The notes: generated by a model from the letters alone, not told the origin. A stretch of 7,086 bases of DNA from Burkholderiaceae bacterium (GCA_019428955.1 JAHYJF010000188.1:1-7086), one strand, 5' to 3'. Counted from the first letter of the stretch, positions 1-6,443 are shown. Program-made: numbers and translations.

Positions 1-219
1 CACCGGGTCGTTGCCGAAGGCAGTGAGCAGCGCCGAATTAAGCCCGAGCCGCCGGCAACCGACACTGGTATTGGTCGGCGAGCCGCCCACGTAGGCCGAG
101 AAGCCCTTGATATCCACGAACGCCGCTCCGACACTGCTGCTGTACAGGTCCATGCCGGAACGACCCATGTGCAAGGTGTCGTAAACGCCCCGACTCGGCG
201 GCGTATTGGAGGAGGCCAT
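1..219 (-). CDS. iolC: PfkB-family sugar kinase, IolC-like (5-dehydro-2-deoxygluconokinase), N-terminal part
   Basis: This is the first 73 codons of a gene that runs off the left edge. The translation begins MASSNTPPSRGVYDTLHMGR and contains the ribokinase/PfkB substrate-binding signatures: GRSGMDLY at about residues 19-26, then YVGGSPTN followed by a RLGL..ALLTAFGND segment. This order, and the GRS.DLY and GGSPTN wording, matches IolC, which phosphorylates 5-dehydro-2-deoxygluconate in cytosolic myo-inositol breakdown. The ATP-binding and catalytic GxGD motifs lie outside the window, so substrate is inferred and another PfkB sugar kinase is possible. The start at 217-219 is the first available, because an in-frame stop lies two codons upstream. 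The bases just before it (AAGAG directly abutting ATG) are a poor ribosome site. No other inositol gene is visible here. Confidence 0.8.
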   Translation of the reverse strand, partial: MASSNTPPSRGVYDTLHMGRSGMDLYSSSVGAAFVDIKGFSAYVGGSPTNTSVGCRRLGLNSALLTAFGNDPV

Positions 220-295
220 CTCTTATCTAATAGTTAAAAGACAATTAAACACCACCACGCCATGATTCTCAAGTCCTTTTGCGCTCTCCCAGGGC
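220..295 (-). promoter_or_regulatory. AT-rich leader upstream of the IolC-like kinase gene
   Basis: The stretch from about 220 to 250 is much richer in A and T than the rest of the window and lies directly upstream of the minus-strand kinase start, so it probably holds that gene's promoter. I cannot place confident -35 and -10 boxes, and no operator-like palindrome stands out. It lies downstream of the terminator of the neighbouring repeat-protein gene, so the kinase must start its own transcription if that terminator is efficient. Confidence 0.3.
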
Positions 296-322
296 AAAAA
301 AATGCCGGCCCAGGGCCGGCAT
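296..322 (-). terminator. Rho-independent terminator of the PsiF-like gene
   Basis: Read on the minus strand, this is a perfect 9-bp GC-rich stem (ATGCCGGCC paired with GGCCGGCAT; arms at 302-310 and 314-322) with a 3-base loop, followed directly by a run of T (A run at 296-302 on the plus strand). It begins 22 bases past the stop codon of the repeat-protein gene at 345-347. The T run exists only on the minus strand, so it serves that gene and separates it from the kinase gene downstream. Confidence 0.9.
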
Positions 323-344
323 CTTTACTGCAGCGCAGAGCCGG

Positions 345-653
345 TTACTTGGCGGCCGCGGCGTCCTTCTCGCATTTCTTGATCGACGAAGCCTTGGCGG
401 CGCCGGCGAGCGGCTTGCCGTCCTTGCTGACGGCCTTGGCGGCGCAGTCGGCGGCAATCGCAGCCTGGGCGTCTTTCTCGCATTTCTTGATCGACGAAGC
501 CTTGGCGGCGCCGGCGAGCGGCTTGCCGTCCTTGCTGACAGCCTTCGCGGCGCAGCCGCCGGCAGCGGGCGCGTCTGCGGCGACGGCGACTTGGGCGAAC
601 ATGATGCCTACCGCAAACAGGCTGCCCAGCACGTAGGTCAAAAGTCTCGACAT
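345..653 (-). CDS. Exported PsiF-repeat-like small protein with two near-identical repeats
   Basis: This 102-residue protein starts with a typical Sec signal peptide: MSRLL, a hydrophobic stretch at about residues 4-24, and an AVA-A type cleavage region near residues 24-26. The mature part is two copies of a 29-residue lysine- and alanine-rich unit (residues 34-62 and 70-98) joined by a short alanine-rich linker. Each unit has a cysteine at both ends (C34/C58 and C70/C94) around a KDGKPLAGAAK core, resembling the PsiF repeat (C..K.L.G..R....C) of the phosphate-starvation-inducible E. coli protein. A periplasmic location with one disulfide per repeat is likely; the biochemical role of the family is not known. 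The start at 651-653 has a purine-rich AGAG about 6 bases upstream. The gene stands alone and ends in a strong terminator. No convincing Pho box is visible, so phosphate control is not supported here. Confidence 0.85.
   Translation of the reverse strand: MSRLLTYVLGSLFAVGIMFAQVAVAADAPAAGGCAAKAVSKDGKPLAGAAKASSIKKCEKDAQAAIAADCAAKAVSKDGKPLAGAAKASSIKKCEKDAAAAK
361..447 (-). repeat. Tandem coding repeat, copy 2 (C-terminal repeat of the PsiF-like protein)
   Basis: This 87-base unit matches 469-555 at 84 of 87 positions, with a 108-base period. The longest identical run is 65 bases (367-431 against 475-539). The three differences (at 366, 432 and 438) are all synonymous, so both copies encode the same 29 residues. 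Confidence 0.95.
469..555 (-). repeat. Tandem coding repeat, copy 1 (N-terminal repeat of the PsiF-like protein)
   Basis: This is the partner of the unit at 361-447, separated from it by a 21-base linker that encodes mostly alanine. The period of 108 bases is exactly 36 codons, so the duplication keeps the reading frame. Confidence 0.95.
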
Positions 654-789
654 GATTGCTCTCTCAAAGGTTGACGATAATTGGCTTGGTGACGAGCCGT
701 TGCGACGATAGCACTAGTCTGGCGACTTATGGTGCAAGATCAGGGACGAAATTTTCGGGGTAACGGTTGGATATCAGAGGAGTTTTCAA
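654..789. promoter_or_regulatory. Divergent intergenic region between the PsiF-like and oligopeptidase-like genes
   Basis: This 136-base gap separates two divergent starts and must hold promoters for both. A strong Shine-Dalgarno sequence, AGAGGAG at 776-782, sits 7 bases before the plus-strand ATG at 790. For the minus-strand gene a purine-rich AGAG precedes the ATG. GACGA occurs three times, at 673-677, 691-695 and 704-708. I cannot assign -35/-10 boxes with confidence in either direction. Confidence 0.45.
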
Positions 790-1851
790 ATGACAGAAAT
801 CGGGTCTTCGATGCGCCGCCTGTCGGCAGCAGCTGGCTTGGCGCTATGGGTCGTGGCGATCAATGCGGGCTGGGCTGCGACCGAGCTGCCGCTCGCCCCG
901 GTGCACAATGTCCCCGAAGTGTTCTTCGGCACGACTGTCGATGACCCGTACCGCTACTTAGAGGACGCCAAGGCGCCGGAGGTGGCGGGGTGGATGAAGG
1001 CCCACAGCGACCACGCCCACGCCTTGCTGGGAAGCATCAGCGGCCGGGACGAACTGCGCGCCAAGCTCGAGCTCCTGGACGCCGCGACCACCGCGCGGGT
1101 TACCGGGCTGGTGAGGCTGCGGGGCGAAATCTATTTCTACGACAGGCGAGGTGCCAAGGATGACCAGTTCAAGCTCTACATGCGCCGGGGCCTCGCCGGG
1201 GCCGAGAAGCTGCTGTTCGACCCCGAGGTGCTGAAGAAGGAAACCGGCAAGGCGCACGCGGTCAATTACTTCACGCCTTCGCCCGACGGCAACGTCAAGC
1301 GGCTGCTGCGCATGGCCTACCAGGACGGCGCCGCTCCGAGCGAAGGCACATTGCCGGTGCTGGGCAGCGTCGGCATAAGCGGCGGCATCAGCGCCGGCGG
1401 CATCCTGGTGGGTCGGGCGATGACCGAACGGCCGGACCTGTTCGCCGTGGTCATTCCGGCCGTCGGGGCGCTCGATCTGGTGCGCGCCGAAACCACGCCC
1501 AACGGCGTGCCCAACATCCCGGAATTCGGCAGCCGGGCAACCGAGCCCGGCTTTCGCGCGCTCTTGGCGATGAGCACCTACCACCACATCAACGATGGCG
1601 TGCGCTACCCGGCGGTGCTGCTTACCCATGGCGCCAACGACCCGCGCGTCGAGGTCTGGAACAGCACCAAGACCGCGGCGCGCCTGATGGCGGCCAGCAC
1701 TTCCGGCAAGCCGATCGTGTTGCGGCTCGACTATGACTCGGGCCACGGGAGCGGCAACACCAAGAGCCAGAGCCTCGATCAACGCGCCGACAGCTTCGCG
1801 TTCGCGCTCTGGCAGATGGGGGTGAAGGGCTACAGTCCGAAGGGGCAGTGA
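790..1851 (+). CDS. Secreted prolyl oligopeptidase-like protein with a large internal deletion, probably inactive
   Basis: The 353-residue product has a signal peptide (hydrophobic about 12-28, likely cleavage after GWA, residues 27-29) and then the S9A prolyl oligopeptidase N-terminus, including DDPYRYLED at 51-59 and first-blade sequence ending in YFTPSPDG near 160-167. Family members are usually about 700 residues. Here the frame jumps via a short KRLLRMAY segment that resembles mid-propeller sequence to the catalytic serine region (GISAGG, S201), then GANDPRV (D284) and DSGHGSG (H319). The triad is thus present, but most of the beta-propeller and the first half of the alpha/beta-hydrolase fold, including the usual RGGGE-type motif, are missing. 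The strong ribosome site AGAGGAG, 7 bases before the ATG, supports this start; M8 is a weaker alternative. The frame is open with no stop or shift. Likely a decayed gene or a collapsed assembly; family assignment is firm, activity doubtful. Confidence 0.8.
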   Translation: MTEIGSSMRRLSAAAGLALWVVAINAGWAATELPLAPVHNVPEVFFGTTVDDPYRYLEDAKAPEVAGWMKAHSDHAHALLGSISGRDELRAKLELLDAATTARVTGLVRLRGEIYFYDRRGAKDDQFKLYMRRGLAGAEKLLFDPEVLKKETGKAHAVNYFTPSPDGNVKRLLRMAYQDGAAPSEGTLPVLGSVGISGGISAGGILVGRAMTERPDLFAVVIPAVGALDLVRAETTPNGVPNIPEFGSRATEPGFRALLAMSTYHHINDGVRYPAVLLTHGANDPRVEVWNSTKTAARLMAASTSGKPIVLRLDYDSGHGSGNTKSQSLDQRADSFAFALWQMGVKGYSPKGQ

Positions 1852-1886
1852 GGGCTGCGCTCTGGTCGGTCCGTGGCGACACTCCT

Positions 1887-2498
1887 CTACGAGCGCCCGC
1901 GCAGAACGAGGAAGTCGTCGAATTCAGCCCGCGAGATGGAGCCGTCCGCCAGGTCGACCAGCACCTCGACGTAGTCGCCATCCAGCACCCGCTGACGCAG
2001 AAGGTGGGCGGCGACCAATTCGACGGCCGCGATATTGCGCGGGAAACGCATGAGCTTGACGGCCTTGCGTTTCCAGGTCTCGAGGTCGCCTTCGAGTGTC
2101 CAATACTTTATTAGGTTGGCGGCTTCGAGGAAGTCACTGTCGCAGCCCATGGCCGCCTGCACCTTGTCGTGGCCGGCTGCGACCAGCGCGGCGTAGCCGG
2201 CACAGCAAGCGAGCACGCGGGCAGCTGCTTCGTCGTTCGAGCGAACCGGAATGGCGCTGGCGGAATCAACCGTGCCGAAGGTATCGCCGGATGGCGGGAT
2301 CTTCACCTCGTTGCCGAGAATTTCGAACCGCAGCTGTGCCACCGCGTGGCCGGCCTCGTGCAAGGCCGAGTCGAATCCAACGGTAGCCAGAAGTCTCCGG
2401 GCGGAATCTTCCGATGTCTCCCAATGGTTCATGAAACGATGATGACAGGTTTGCCAGCGCGGAGGTATTAGACGAAAGTAATAGCGTGAGTTAGTCAT
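1887..2498 (-). CDS. Stand-alone M41 (FtsH-type) zinc-peptidase-like protein without AAA+ domain
   Basis: This 203-residue protein has no signal peptide or membrane segment. Its core reads ALHEAGHAV at residues 45-53, the HExxH zinc motif (H47, E48, H51) in the wording typical of FtsH-type M41 peptidases. About 70 residues later, CCAGYAAL and GCDSDFLEAANLI (118-130) align by eye with the FtsH segments for GG.AAE and GASNDL..AT.IA, making D122 the probable third zinc ligand. The helical C-terminus (about 143-183) also fits the M41 fold. FtsH itself is a membrane protein of 600 or more residues with an AAA+ ATPase; here only the peptidase part exists, so a partner unfoldase, an unfolded substrate or a non-proteolytic role must be supposed. 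The start is uncertain: ATG at 2498 has AGAAAAG upstream, while M23 (ATG at 2432) fits the fold as well but lacks a ribosome site. It converges on the oligopeptidase-like gene, 35 bases away. Confidence 0.75.
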   Translation of the reverse strand: MTNSRYYFRLIPPRWQTCHHRFMNHWETSEDSARRLLATVGFDSALHEAGHAVAQLRFEILGNEVKIPPSGDTFGTVDSASAIPVRSNDEAAARVLACCAGYAALVAAGHDKVQAAMGCDSDFLEAANLIKYWTLEGDLETWKRKAVKLMRFPRNIAAVELVAAHLLRQRVLDGDYVEVLVDLADGSISRAEFDDFLVLRGRS

Positions 2499-2569
2499 GT
2501 GACTTTTCTGGCAGACTGTGCCCTATTCAACGCTCAAGCCACCCCTGGAACAGGAATCAAGTCGCCGCC
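2499..2569. promoter_or_regulatory. Divergent intergenic region between the M41-like and molybdoenzyme genes
   Basis: These 71 bases separate two divergent start codons and should carry at least part of both promoters. On the plus strand only AGGA at 2552-2555, 14 bases from the ATG, resembles a ribosome site, and that spacing is long. No clear promoter boxes or operator can be named. Confidence 0.3.
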
Positions 2570-4795
2570 ATGATCGATCTCGCTGCCAGCACCACCAGCC
2601 ACTACCGGATCTGCCCGCTCTGTGAAGCTTGTTGCGGGCTGGAGGTGCAGGTCGAGAGCGGCCGGGTTGTCCGCATCAAGGGCGCCGAGGGCGACGTCTT
2701 GAGCCACGGATACATCTGCCCCAAGGGCTATGCCCTGAAGGACCTGCACGAAGATCCCGACCGCCTGCGCCAGCCCCTGGTGCGGCGCAACGGCACCTTG
2801 CAACCCGCCACCTGGGACGAAGCCTTCGAGGAGATCGAACGCCGCCTGGTGCCGCTGGTGGCGCAGCACGGCAAGGATGCCCTGGCGCTGAGCCTGGGCA
2901 ACCCCAATGTCCACAAGATGGGGCTGCTGCTCTACACCGCCCGCCTGATCCGGGCCGTGGGCAGCAGGAACATCTTCTCCGCTTCGACGCTCGACCAGAT
3001 GCCCAAGCAACTGTCGAGCGGACTGATGTTCGGCCACTGGCTCAGCGTGCCCGTGCCCGACATCGAGCATTGCGACCACCTCCTGGTGCTGGGCGCCAAC
3101 CCGATGGCCAGCAACGGCAGTTTGTGGACCGTGCCCGACTTCCGCGGCAAGGCCAAGGCGCTGCGCGCGCGCGGCGGCCGAATGGTGGTCATCGACCCGC
3201 GCCGCACCGAAACCGCCGAGGTGGCCGACGCCCACCACTTCATCCGCCCCGGCGCCGACGTGTTCCTGCTGGCCGCCATGGTGCACACCCTGTTCGAGGA
3301 GAAGCTCGTCCAGCCCGGGCGCGTCAGCGACTGGCTCAAGGGCATCGACCAAGTGCACGCCGCCGTGGCGCTATTCAGCCCGGCAGCCGTGGCTCAGCGC
3401 TGCGGCATCGAGGCCGAAACCATCCGCGCGCTCGCGCGCGAACTGGCGCTTGCCGGGCGGGGCTGTGTCTACGGGCGCATCGGCACCTGCACGCAAACCT
3501 TCGGCACGCTGAGTTCCTGGCTGATCGATGTGCTCAACGTGCTGACCGGCAACCTCGATTCACCGGGGGGCGCGATGTTTGCCAAGGCCGCAGCGTTTGC
3601 ATCCAACACCATGGGCAAGCCCGGCGTCGGCAAGGGTGTGGCCACCGGTCGCCACCGCAGCCGGGTGAGCGGCGCGCCGGAAGTCTTTGGCGAACTGCCC
3701 GCCACGCTGATGGCCGAAGAGATCCTGACTCCCGGCGCTGGCCAGGTAAAGGCCCTGATCACCGTGGCCAGCAACCCGGTGCTGTCGTGCCCCGGCGGTG
3801 AGCGCCTGGATCAGGCCATTGCCGGTCTGGACTTCATGGTCAGCGTCGATATCTACCTGAACGAAACCACGCGCCACGCCGACGTGATCCTGCCCGGCAC
3901 GTCGCCGCTGGAAGACAGCCACTACGATGTCGCCTTCCCGGCGCTGAGCTACCGCAACCACGCCCGTTTCTCGCCCGCCGTGCTGCCTCCCAGCACCGGC
4001 GCGCTGCCGGAGTGGCAGATCCTGCTCAAGCTGGTGGCCATTGCCCAGGGGCTGGGCGCGCAGGCCGATGTGCTGGCGCTGGATGACCAGATCCTGGCCG
4101 CCGACGTGACCCGCCTCGCCGGCGAGCACGCCCCGGCGGTGCTGGTCGCGCTGGCCGGCCGCCAAGGCCCCGAGCGCCAGCTCGACCTGGCCCTGCGCAG
4201 CGGCCCCTACGGCGACCAGTTCGGCCGCAAGCCTGAGGGCTTGAATCTCGCTAAGGTAGCCGCCGCCCCCGGCGGCATCGACCTGGGAGCGCTGCAGCCG
4301 CGCATCCCCGAGGTGCTGCGTACCCCCAGCGGCAAGATCGAATTGGCCCCGGCGATCTTGGTGGCCGACCTGGAGCGCGCCTGGGCGGCGCTCGACGAAC
4401 CCGCACCCGCTTTCAGCCTGATCGGCCGGCGCGATGTGCGCAGCAACAACAGCTGGATGCACAACCTGCCGGTGCTCGCCAAAGGGCCGGAGCGCTGCAC
4501 GCTGCTGATGAATCCGGACGACGCTGCCGCTCTCGGCCTGGCGGCCGGGCAACTCGCCACTGTGACGCTCAAGCCCGGCCGACAGGTGCAAGCCCCGGTG
4601 GCCCTGAGCGACGCCCTGATGCCCGGCGTTATCAGCCTGCCCCACGGCTGGGGGCACGACATGGCAGGAGCAAAACTGAATGTCGCGGCGGAGCGACCGG
4701 GAGTTAACCTCAACGCGGTGCTCGACGAGACGTTGCGTGATCCCCTGTCGGGGAATGCGGTGCTGTCGGGGGTGGTGGTGGTTGTCGCGGCCTGA
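2570..4795 (+). CDS. Molybdopterin-dependent oxidoreductase (DMSO reductase/formate dehydrogenase superfamily), cytoplasmic
   Basis: This is a complete 741-residue molybdopterin oxidoreductase. The N-terminal 4Fe-4S domain shows C15-x2-C18-x3-C22 and C50 in CPKG, with K52 in the place of the conserved electron-relay lysine. The central molybdopterin domains follow: LLVLGANP, VVIDPRRTETAEVAD and HADVILPG are readable in turn. The C-terminal dinucleotide-binding domain spans about 615-735, with RSNNSWMHN at 624-632 and LPHGWGHD at 690-697. Where formate dehydrogenases and nitrate reductases of the Fdh/Nap type carry Sec or Cys as molybdenum ligand, this protein reads SASTLDQMPK (137-146), so the ligand, if any, is probably D142 or a hydroxyl residue. 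There is no twin-arginine signal, so the enzyme should be cytosolic. No electron-transfer subunit or cofactor gene is adjacent. The substrate cannot be read from sequence; calling it a formate dehydrogenase would overreach. The ribosome site is weak and no better start is seen. Confidence 0.92.
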   Translation: MIDLAASTTSHYRICPLCEACCGLEVQVESGRVVRIKGAEGDVLSHGYICPKGYALKDLHEDPDRLRQPLVRRNGTLQPATWDEAFEEIERRLVPLVAQHGKDALALSLGNPNVHKMGLLLYTARLIRAVGSRNIFSASTLDQMPKQLSSGLMFGHWLSVPVPDIEHCDHLLVLGANPMASNGSLWTVPDFRGKAKALRARGGRMVVIDPRRTETAEVADAHHFIRPGADVFLLAAMVHTLFEEKLVQPGRVSDWLKGIDQVHAAVALFSPAAVAQRCGIEAETIRALARELALAGRGCVYGRIGTCTQTFGTLSSWLIDVLNVLTGNLDSPGGAMFAKAAAFASNTMGKPGVGKGVATGRHRSRVSGAPEVFGELPATLMAEEILTPGAGQVKALITVASNPVLSCPGGERLDQAIAGLDFMVSVDIYLNETTRHADVILPGTSPLEDSHYDVAFPALSYRNHARFSPAVLPPSTGALPEWQILLKLVAIAQGLGAQADVLALDDQILAADVTRLAGEHAPAVLVALAGRQGPERQLDLALRSGPYGDQFGRKPEGLNLAKVAAAPGGIDLGALQPRIPEVLRTPSGKIELAPAILVADLERAWAALDEPAPAFSLIGRRDVRSNNSWMHNLPVLAKGPERCTLLMNPDDAAALGLAAGQLATVTLKPGRQVQAPVALSDALMPGVISLPHGWGHDMAGAKLNVAAERPGVNLNAVLDETLRDPLSGNAVLSGVVVVVAA

Positions 4796-4810
4796 TTCCT
4801 GGCAGAGGCC

Positions 4811-6313
4811 CTAAATCGCGCCGGCCGCTCGCTCACCGCTAAGGAACTGCCACAACCGCACCATTGCCAAGGTATCCAACGAGCAGTATTCCCGCAACTG
4901 CCTTGCGATCTCGACCTTCCTCTCCTCGCTCGTATCCGGATCAACCGCCTCGAGGTAGGCAACGATTGCACCGGCGCCGTGATTTACCCCATCGAGGTCA
5001 CCGTAGCTCAAGTCCGGTGCAACGGCTGGCAAAACCTTCTTGATGCTCCAACTGCCCTGTTGGCTGGGGTGGTAGTAACGCTCCTTGGCGATCGGCAGAA
5101 GATCGACGATGCGCTCGTTGATCGCCAGCAGCGGCGTCGCGAGTCGCTCGACCCGCGCGGCAAGTTCCCTGATGCGCGCTTTCTCAAACCCGGCGCTATA
5201 GGCAAAGATCGGTTCGCGCTCGCCGCAGGCGGCGATGAGCGCCTCGGCAATTGCTTCCGACGGATCGGCGCCGGAGAGATCGATGAAGCCATCCTCGGAA
5301 AGTGCGCCATCGGCCGCGAGGCGATGGAGGCTGAACTGGTACGGGATCTGCGCGTAGGGGCGCGTTCCCTTCCACCGCGGGACGGCGAACTGGATGGTTT
5401 CGAAATCGAGAAAGATCGCTGGCAAGGGGTATTTCCTGAGATCCTTGGCTGCACCTTCGGCGTCGAAGAAAGCTTCGCCGGACAAGGTCTGTTGCTTGAC
5501 CCGGAGCTGCTGCCGGCTGAGCAGACGGTCGGGAACGTCGCGCAGGTCGCTCACGGCGTTCCGGGCGACATAGTTCTTGAGGGCGTTGGTCGGGTGCGGC
5601 AGCCACTGCACGGGGTGTTCTGCGCTTGGCTCCTGTGCTCGGCAGTGGTCGAGGAATCCGCACACGAATGGACTGGTGCAGTGCTCGCCGGTGCGCAAGT
5701 CCGGTTCGCTGCTCTTCGCAGCGGTGAGCTGTGCTGCCTCGATCCATGACCTGACTTCGTCTTCGCGTGCGAAGGCCTCGCGCGTCAGCAGGTGCTCGAC
5801 CAGCAGACCGCGGTAGTCGCCGTCGCCCTGGTACTGCCAGCTGCTGTCGACGTGGGCGAGTGCGATCGAAGCCAGCGCCACGCCCGCGCTGCGGGCAACG
5901 AAGGCCTGGATCGCGGCATCGTCGCGGTGGTAGTCCTTCACGGCGGTCGCGGACTTGACCTCGATCATGCGCCAGACTCGTTTCCCATCCTGGGTGGCGG
6001 GCAGCAGGACGTCGGCGAAGGCCAGCGCTCCCTCAGCCACGAACCCGGCCTCGAAGATCGGCTGCGATGATGCCAGCAGTTTCCGGCTCTGGACGAAGGC
6101 CTGACCGAACCCGGCGCGCTGCGGGTCGATCAGCACCCCTTCGTTTGCGGGGTCGTAGAGTTTCCTCGCCACGGCGCCGACCTCGTGCCCGAAGTCGAAG
6201 GCCAGTTGCGTCATGGGCGAGATCTTGACCAGTTCCGGATGCTTGAGTTCGAGCCACAGCCGCTTGGGGCATTGGCGGTGGGCGAGGAGTTTGGATTTGG
6301 ATAGATTGCGCAT
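4811..6313 (-). CDS. DUF2779-type protein: Cas4-like PD-(D/E)XK nuclease fused to a DEDDy-type exonuclease domain
   Basis: The 500-residue product holds two nuclease-like domains. The N-terminal half reads like Cas4/RecB-type nucleases: SKSKL..HRQCPKRLWL at 5-21, H43 in GHEVG, D101 in FADVLL, E118-V-K120 in IEVKS, and Y128/Q136 in the following helix. Four cysteines, C15 and C212-x5-C218-x5-C224, have the one-plus-three layout of Cas4/AddB iron-sulphur sites. The C-terminal half carries an RNase H-like exonuclease pattern: LDFET (D303, E305), YSAGFEK (E377) and YCSLD (Y476, D480), plus GSWSIKKVLP at 420-429, typical of DUF2779. It probably cleaves or trims DNA in the cytosol, in repair or defence, but the biological role is unknown. 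No helicase, cas or other defence gene is next to it. The start at 6311-6313 fits the conserved N-terminus but has no clear ribosome site. Its stop lies 15 bases from that of the molybdoenzyme gene, convergently. Confidence 0.85.
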   Translation of the reverse strand: MRNLSKSKLLAHRQCPKRLWLELKHPELVKISPMTQLAFDFGHEVGAVARKLYDPANEGVLIDPQRAGFGQAFVQSRKLLASSQPIFEAGFVAEGALAFADVLLPATQDGKRVWRMIEVKSATAVKDYHRDDAAIQAFVARSAGVALASIALAHVDSSWQYQGDGDYRGLLVEHLLTREAFAREDEVRSWIEAAQLTAAKSSEPDLRTGEHCTSPFVCGFLDHCRAQEPSAEHPVQWLPHPTNALKNYVARNAVSDLRDVPDRLLSRQQLRVKQQTLSGEAFFDAEGAAKDLRKYPLPAIFLDFETIQFAVPRWKGTRPYAQIPYQFSLHRLAADGALSEDGFIDLSGADPSEAIAEALIAACGEREPIFAYSAGFEKARIRELAARVERLATPLLAINERIVDLLPIAKERYYHPSQQGSWSIKKVLPAVAPDLSYGDLDGVNHGAGAIVAYLEAVDPDTSEERKVEIARQLREYCSLDTLAMVRLWQFLSGERAAGAI

Positions 6314-6443
6314 GGCGCATCATCGCCGAAAACCATCGCAATGAGTGCTGTCGCCACTCAAGCACCTCCTTTTCAGCGCACCTCCACTTGCGATCTCGCC
6401 CGAGCGCGTGCACGCTGTAAGCATCATCGCTGCGGAGTTAAAC
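6314..6443. promoter_or_regulatory. Divergent intergenic region between the nuclease gene and fadE
   Basis: This 130-base region lies between divergent starts. It contains a 6-bp inverted repeat, TGAGTG (6342-6347) and CACTCA (6355-6360), and a perfect 10-bp palindrome, GCGTGCACGC (6406-6415). Either could be an operator, but both are short enough to arise by chance in GC-rich DNA. GGAG at 6434-6437 is the fadE ribosome site, 6 bases before the ATG. No confident promoter boxes were found. Confidence 0.4.

Noticed and set aside
361..555. Direct repeats that could suggest a CRISPR array or other non-coding repeat
   Set aside because: Only two units, with a period of exactly 36 codons and synonymous differences inside a protein with a signal peptide; this is an internal protein repeat.
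262..674. Plus-strand open frames across the repeat region
   Set aside because: They mirror the minus-strand repeat protein, have no ribosome site, and run through that gene's terminator; the minus-strand product has a signal peptide and family-like cysteines.
654..720. Possible Pho box upstream of the PsiF-like gene
   Set aside because: The CGTCA-like repeats are 13 and 18 bases apart rather than the 11-base period of a Pho box and do not match CTGTCAT well.
958..1782. Long minus-strand open frame opposite the oligopeptidase-like gene
   Set aside because: The translation has a low-complexity His/Gln/Val/Gly composition typical of antisense frames in GC-rich DNA, while the plus strand has clear family motifs.
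1852..1900. Possible terminator between the convergent oligopeptidase and M41-like genes
   Set aside because: The only pairing seen (GCGCTC with GAGCGC) has a 28-base loop, no T run, and one arm inside a coding region.
2494..2503. Short inverted repeat GTCATGTGAC over the M41-like gene start
   Set aside because: Only two 4-base arms; too short to be meaningful without conservation.
3560..4657. 365-codon minus-strand open frame opposite the molybdoenzyme gene
   Set aside because: No recognisable domain and antisense-like composition; the plus strand encodes a complete conserved enzyme.
4796..4810. Bidirectional terminator between the molybdoenzyme and nuclease genes
   Set aside because: Only 15 bases separate the stops and no hairpin with a T run is present.
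4979..5749. 256-codon plus-strand open frame inside the nuclease gene
   Set aside because: Antisense to the conserved motifs of the two-nuclease protein, with no ribosome site or family resemblance.
1887..6313. The M41-like protease, molybdoenzyme and nuclease fusion as one defence or other multi-gene system
   Set aside because: They alternate strands, are not co-transcribed, and share no evident pathway; adjacency alone is not evidence.
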